Source: Stentor coeruleus (taxonomy: Eukaryota > Ciliophora > Heterotrichea > Heterotrichida > Stentoridae). From it: a stretch of DNA of 64,000 nucleotides. The stretch lies in assembly GCA_001970955.1 (NCBI GenBank), contig MPUH01000035.1:62001-126000 (forward strand), given 5' to 3'. The position numbers and the translations under genes were made by a program. The notes beneath the pieces were generated by a model. That model saw nothing but the letters and a program-made list of their open reading frames with translations, did not search any database and had not been told where the DNA came from. The number at the start of each line of letters is the position of its first letter. The first letter of the stretch is position 1. Shown piece by piece: positions 61,207-64,000 of this stretch.

Positions 61207-62121
61207 ATGGAAAGCGATCTTGTAAAAGAAGAGGTCTCAATCGCTCAATCCATCTCAGGCTCTGATGAAATTGAAGAGCTGATGTAATCCCTACTTAGTA
61301 AAAACCTAGAAGACCAGTGCAAAATAAGCGAAAAATCAGGGAACTTCTTAGAAGCCGACAAAATCTACCAACGAATCCTCGAGTTAAAAAAACAAGGCCA
61401 AATCAAAAAACGCGAAATTCTTATAGCAAGACAAAAAACCGAAGTTTCTGATATAGAACTAGCATACCAAGAAGAAATCAAACTTCACAACTCCCAATGG
61501 CAAGAAAAACTTACTTTATTTAAACAAAGCTGTAAAGAGGCTGAAGATCAACTAGTCCAAAAACAGAAAACTGAATACGAAACTAACAAAATTTTACAAG
61601 AAGAATCTACACCAATAATTCCAAAACATTCCCCGGAATTATTAAATTTAAAACGTATACAAGACACTTTAGTTAGAAATAAAGAGTATAAAGAAGCGTA
61701 TTTTGTCCAACAACAAATGTTAGAATTAGAAGGAAAACTTAAAAGTACATGGGGACTTGATAGAGAAGCTAAAATACAACAGAATTTGGCTCAGATTGTA
61801 AAGAAACAAGAAAATGAAATGGCGTCGTTTAAACAAAAAATTCTCTCTGGAGCTGAGGAGTTGAAAAAAATGAGAAATGCGGAATATGAAAGTTTGATAA
61901 AGAAGTATCAGAATTTACGTAAGGAATTGGTTATAACACAGAAACTTGAACAGAATAGGTTTGAAGGGAAACATACGACAGGATGTGGGACTATGAATAT
62001 TGATTTGAACCAGTCATCAAGAGCTATGTTTAGAACACCTATGAGCTCTAGACCTGCAACTGCTATTGGAGATAGGTCATTGATTACAAGTGTATCAATT
62101 AAGAATTTAAGCTCACCTTAG
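61207..62121 (+). CDS. Coiled-coil protein, unknown function, 299 aa
   Basis: The ATG at 61207 (MESDLVKEEVSIAQSISGSD) runs to an apparent TAA after 26 codons, but this lies in a 15-nt intron at 61284-61298 (gtaatccctacttag). Spliced, the frame reads IEELIKNLEDQCKISEKSG and stays open to 62121. Residues 25-240 are almost entirely helical and charged (EADKIYQRILELKKQGQIKK, DIELAYQEEIKLHNSQWQEK), a likely extended coiled coil. The tail is Ser/Thr/Arg-rich (SRAMFRTPMSSRPATA). No family is recognised. It is divergent from the coiled-coil gene at 61063 with only 143 nt between starts, so the two share a short promoter region; it converges on the syntaxin gene. Confidence 0.82.
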
Positions 62122-62198
62122 AGATAATAGTTGAATAATCAAAAAGATAAACTTAAACCAATCGTTCTTAGCAAAATTTTCCTATATTTTACCAAAAC

Positions 62199-63155
62199 TT
62201 ATAAGTATATTTTTAAAGCTAAAATAATCAGGAGCACTATAATAAAAATCACAAGTAATAAAATGCATCCAGCCGCTCTAGTGCATTTCTGATGTTTTTC
62301 AGCTTTTACAAGCTCCTTATTTGCTTTTGTTGTATGCTCAAGGGTCATCTGTATATTATAATCAATTCTATCCAAAATAGTCCCTTGAGTGACTACTAAA
62401 GAATTAAGTTCTTTAAAAATATCCGCTAAATCCACAACATTTGCCACCAAAGAATTTATTTCCTCATTCCTATACTTTGCAATTTCCTGTTTATGATCCC
62501 CAAAATCATCATCTTCTAAAGAAATCTCATTACTTTCATATTCTAGCAAACTCTTAGGTGCTGCCGGGGCTATTTTCGCCACATAAATTTCTTGTTTTTT
62601 CTTATACCTTAATGTCATATCTTTAAGCTTTGTCGATAAACTTGCTATAATATTATTCCTAATATTTTTATCTTCAGAATTTCCCTCATGATTTCTCAGA
62701 TCTTTTATTTGTGAATCAATATATTTTATTGTATTATAAACAGAATCACTTGTGAATTTTATTCTACTATCAAGATTTTCATTAGGATTTGAATTATTAC
62801 TTAACCCTTTTCCAAAAGATGAAGAATAGCTTCCAGTGCTATTATTTGACGAAAAGGGATTAACAATTCTTTTTTGCTGCAAAGATTCAAGAAGTGTCAT
62901 ATTTTCTTTAAGTTTTCCAATTTCTTCTATGATTTTATCATATGTGTCAACCCATAAAGGTGGGAATGCTGGTTTAAGTTTTTCTATAGGATCTAATTCT
63001 TCAAGAAGCTTTTCACTACCTCTAAAAGGTGAAATATCAACTTCAACTTGAAAGCGTTTACGTGGGGTACCAGTTTTACGTAGTTTTTTAAACTCATATG
63101 TGAGGACTCGTGATGACCCAATGGATTTCTGAATAGACCCGGAGATAAGTGACAT
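62199..63155 (-). CDS. Qa-SNARE, syntaxin-16/Tlg2 type
   Basis: Syntaxin-16/Tlg2 is the Qa-SNARE for fusion of endosome-derived vesicles with the trans-Golgi network. The 318-residue protein has the family N-terminus (about 60-200: PAFPPLWVDTYDKIIEEIGK, DSQIKDLRNHEG), then the SNARE motif near 225-285 with the zero-layer Gln in VVTQGTILDRIDYN, the match most like syntaxin-16, and a basic linker (AEKHQKC) before one C-terminal TM (LLLVIFIIVLLIILALKIYL). It lacks the Sec1-binding N-peptide in an obvious form. The tail anchor and length fit the family. No intron is seen. Confidence 0.93.
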   Translation of the reverse strand: MSLISGSIQKSIGSSRVLTYEFKKLRKTGTPRKRFQVEVDISPFRGSEKLLEELDPIEKLKPAFPPLWVDTYDKIIEEIGKLKENMTLLESLQQKRIVNPFSSNNSTGSYSSSFGKGLSNNSNPNENLDSRIKFTSDSVYNTIKYIDSQIKDLRNHEGNSEDKNIRNNIIASLSTKLKDMTLRYKKKQEIYVAKIAPAAPKSLLEYESNEISLEDDDFGDHKQEIAKYRNEEINSLVANVVDLADIFKELNSLVVTQGTILDRIDYNIQMTLEHTTKANKELVKAEKHQKCTRAAGCILLLVIFIIVLLIILALKIYL

Positions 63156-63419
63156 ATTTTTCTAGAGAAAATATAAGAGAATATTAGAGAAATGTCTTTA
63201 GATACAGATAGAGAGTTTTCTTTCGCAAAAATATAGGAAAATGAGTTGTTTTTGAGTAACATTTTTTATAAGTATTTTAGGAATAATTTTTAGTTATAAA
63301 AACTTCAAGGATAGAATTTATTATTGCTGGAACTGTGAGTAGGATTGGAAAGTTAGATTATGTTTTAGGTTAGGGAAGGTTTAGTTTTAAGATAGGAATA
63401 GAATATAGGCATTTTTTAA

Positions 63420-64000
63420 CCTGAAAGTATATATGAATTTGGTTATGGTAAATCAAGTTTCTTGCTTATGATTTTCAGATAATATATATATAGGAAGTTT
63501 TATAGAAACTATAGGAGTTGATTTTATAAAATTATACAGAAAATCAAGACTGTTGATGTTAAAAGCAAAATTTATAAAATTATTAAACTGGGATATGACA
63601 GGCTAAGAAAAATTCAGAATAATATACTCTTGTTATTGTAGAGGGGCTCACGGTTTTATTGTAGTTTATGATGTTACAAGCAGAGAGACCTTTAACAATT
63701 TCAAAAACTAGATGGGAGAAATCTCGAAATATGTATCAGAAAATGTAAACCGCTTCTAGCAGGGAACAAATATGATATTGATTCGAAAAAAGTGGTATCG
63801 ACTGAAAAACGAAAAGAACTTGCTGACTCTCTTAAGATCCAATTTATAGAAACATCAACAAAGACATCTATTATATTTGAAAAACTTTTCAGAATGCCTA
63901 GTGAATTTAAATCAAAATTGTCACTATAACAACTTCTAAACCTCTCATACAACAGCCTAAAGGAACAAATTTAATATCAAGAAAAGCTATTAGGGTAAAG
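63420..64000 (+). pseudogene. Rab GTPase gene, decayed, continuing past the window
   Basis: The pieces of a Rab1/8-like GTPase are in order: GYGKSSFLL (P-loop), NIYIGSFIETIGVDF (switch I), KIKTVDVKSKIYKI, WDMTG-stop-EKF (switch II), [45 protein letters not shown] (the NKxD base motif), then LADSLKIQFIETSTKTS (ETSAK-like). They lie in changing frames. A TAA replaces the catalytic Gln of WDTAGQE and a TAG replaces the Trp after FNNFKN. Between VDF and KIKTV sits ataaaattatacag, which looks like a former intron that lost its 5' GT. At least four frame changes are present. A further frame (KPLIQQPKGTNLISRKA) looks like the hypervariable tail and runs off the window. Confidence 0.85.

Noticed and set aside
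61207-61300. An in-frame TAA 26 codons into the 299-aa coiled-coil gene looked like a pseudogene lesion.
   Set aside because: It lies in a 15-nt GT-AG stretch with A at position 10, and removal keeps the frame open to 62121, so it is an intron.
1-64000. A non-standard genetic code (TGA as Trp/Cys, or TAA/TAG as Gln).
   Set aside because: All three stops end well-conserved genes at the expected place (TGA at 1494 and 59225, TAA at RPS5, TAG at the channel gene), and conserved Gln and Trp in intact genes use CAA/CAG and TGG.
1-64000. tRNA, rRNA or CRISPR arrays.
   Set aside because: I saw no tRNA B-box with matching stems, no rRNA core sequence and no spaced repeat array. A covariance-model scan would be the decisive test.
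1-64000. Transposons or virus-like elements.
   Set aside because: No transposase, integrase, reverse transcriptase or capsid-like reading frame and no terminal repeats were seen; the only long direct repeats are the three N-centred duplicates, which look like assembly artefacts.

Overview
The window looks like macronuclear DNA of a heterotrich ciliate close to Stentor. The sequence is AT-rich and gene-dense. TAA, TAG and TGA all end real genes (TGA ends the genes at 1494 and 59225), so the code is standard. Nine apparently intact genes are each split by a single 15-nt GT-AG intron. Several genes belong to cilia (CFAP20, DAW1/ODA16, a decayed EFHC1/RIB72-type gene). I read every intron by eye; exons on both sides join into conserved protein.

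Layout. 1-4.8 kb: C-terminal part of a UBE3A-like HECT ligase, a large unknown Ser/Lys/Asn-rich protein, and a coiled-coil gene relic. 4.8-11.4 kb: a giant protein with about 35 WD40 repeats fused to a TRP-like cation channel. 11.9-18.8 kb: a P2X-like receptor, 28 nt downstream of a large RCC1 / IQGAP-type RasGAP / zinc-finger protein. 19.3-25 kb: a DHHC palmitoyltransferase, a five-TM protein with two PX domains, and a DUF229 sulfatase-like protein. 25.5-34.6 kb: CCDC86/CGR1, a small basic protein, V-ATPase subunit B, CFAP20, a diflavin reductase and histone H2A.Z. 35.4-45.1 kb: an SCP-type phosphatase, an EEF1AKMT4-like methyltransferase, a small coiled-coil protein, an EFHC1-like pseudogene and two large proteins with degenerate EF-hand-like segments. 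45.5-57.4 kb: a membrane cyclic-nucleotide phosphodiesterase, DAW1, a pseudokinase-kelch protein, uL24/RPL26, a tandem cyclic-nucleotide-binding protein, uS7/RPS5, a Mei2-like RNA-binding protein and a possible KNL1-like kinetochore protein. 57.5-64 kb: a disrupted SERINC gene, two coiled-coil proteins, a syntaxin-16-type Qa-SNARE and a Rab pseudogene that runs off the window.

The genes do not form one pathway. Several fit a large excitable ciliated cell: channel, P2X, phosphodiesterase and cyclic-nucleotide-binding proteins for signalling; CFAP20 and DAW1 for cilia; V-ATPase B, DHHC, SERINC, syntaxin-16 and PX proteins for membranes. At least four decayed host genes are visible between intact ones. 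Three single-N positions are flanked by perfect 51-, 74- and 60-bp direct repeats and look like unmerged contig overlaps, not biology. Gene 5' flanks are C/A-rich on the sense strand and 3' flanks G/T-rich, so base skew marks gene direction in the spacers.
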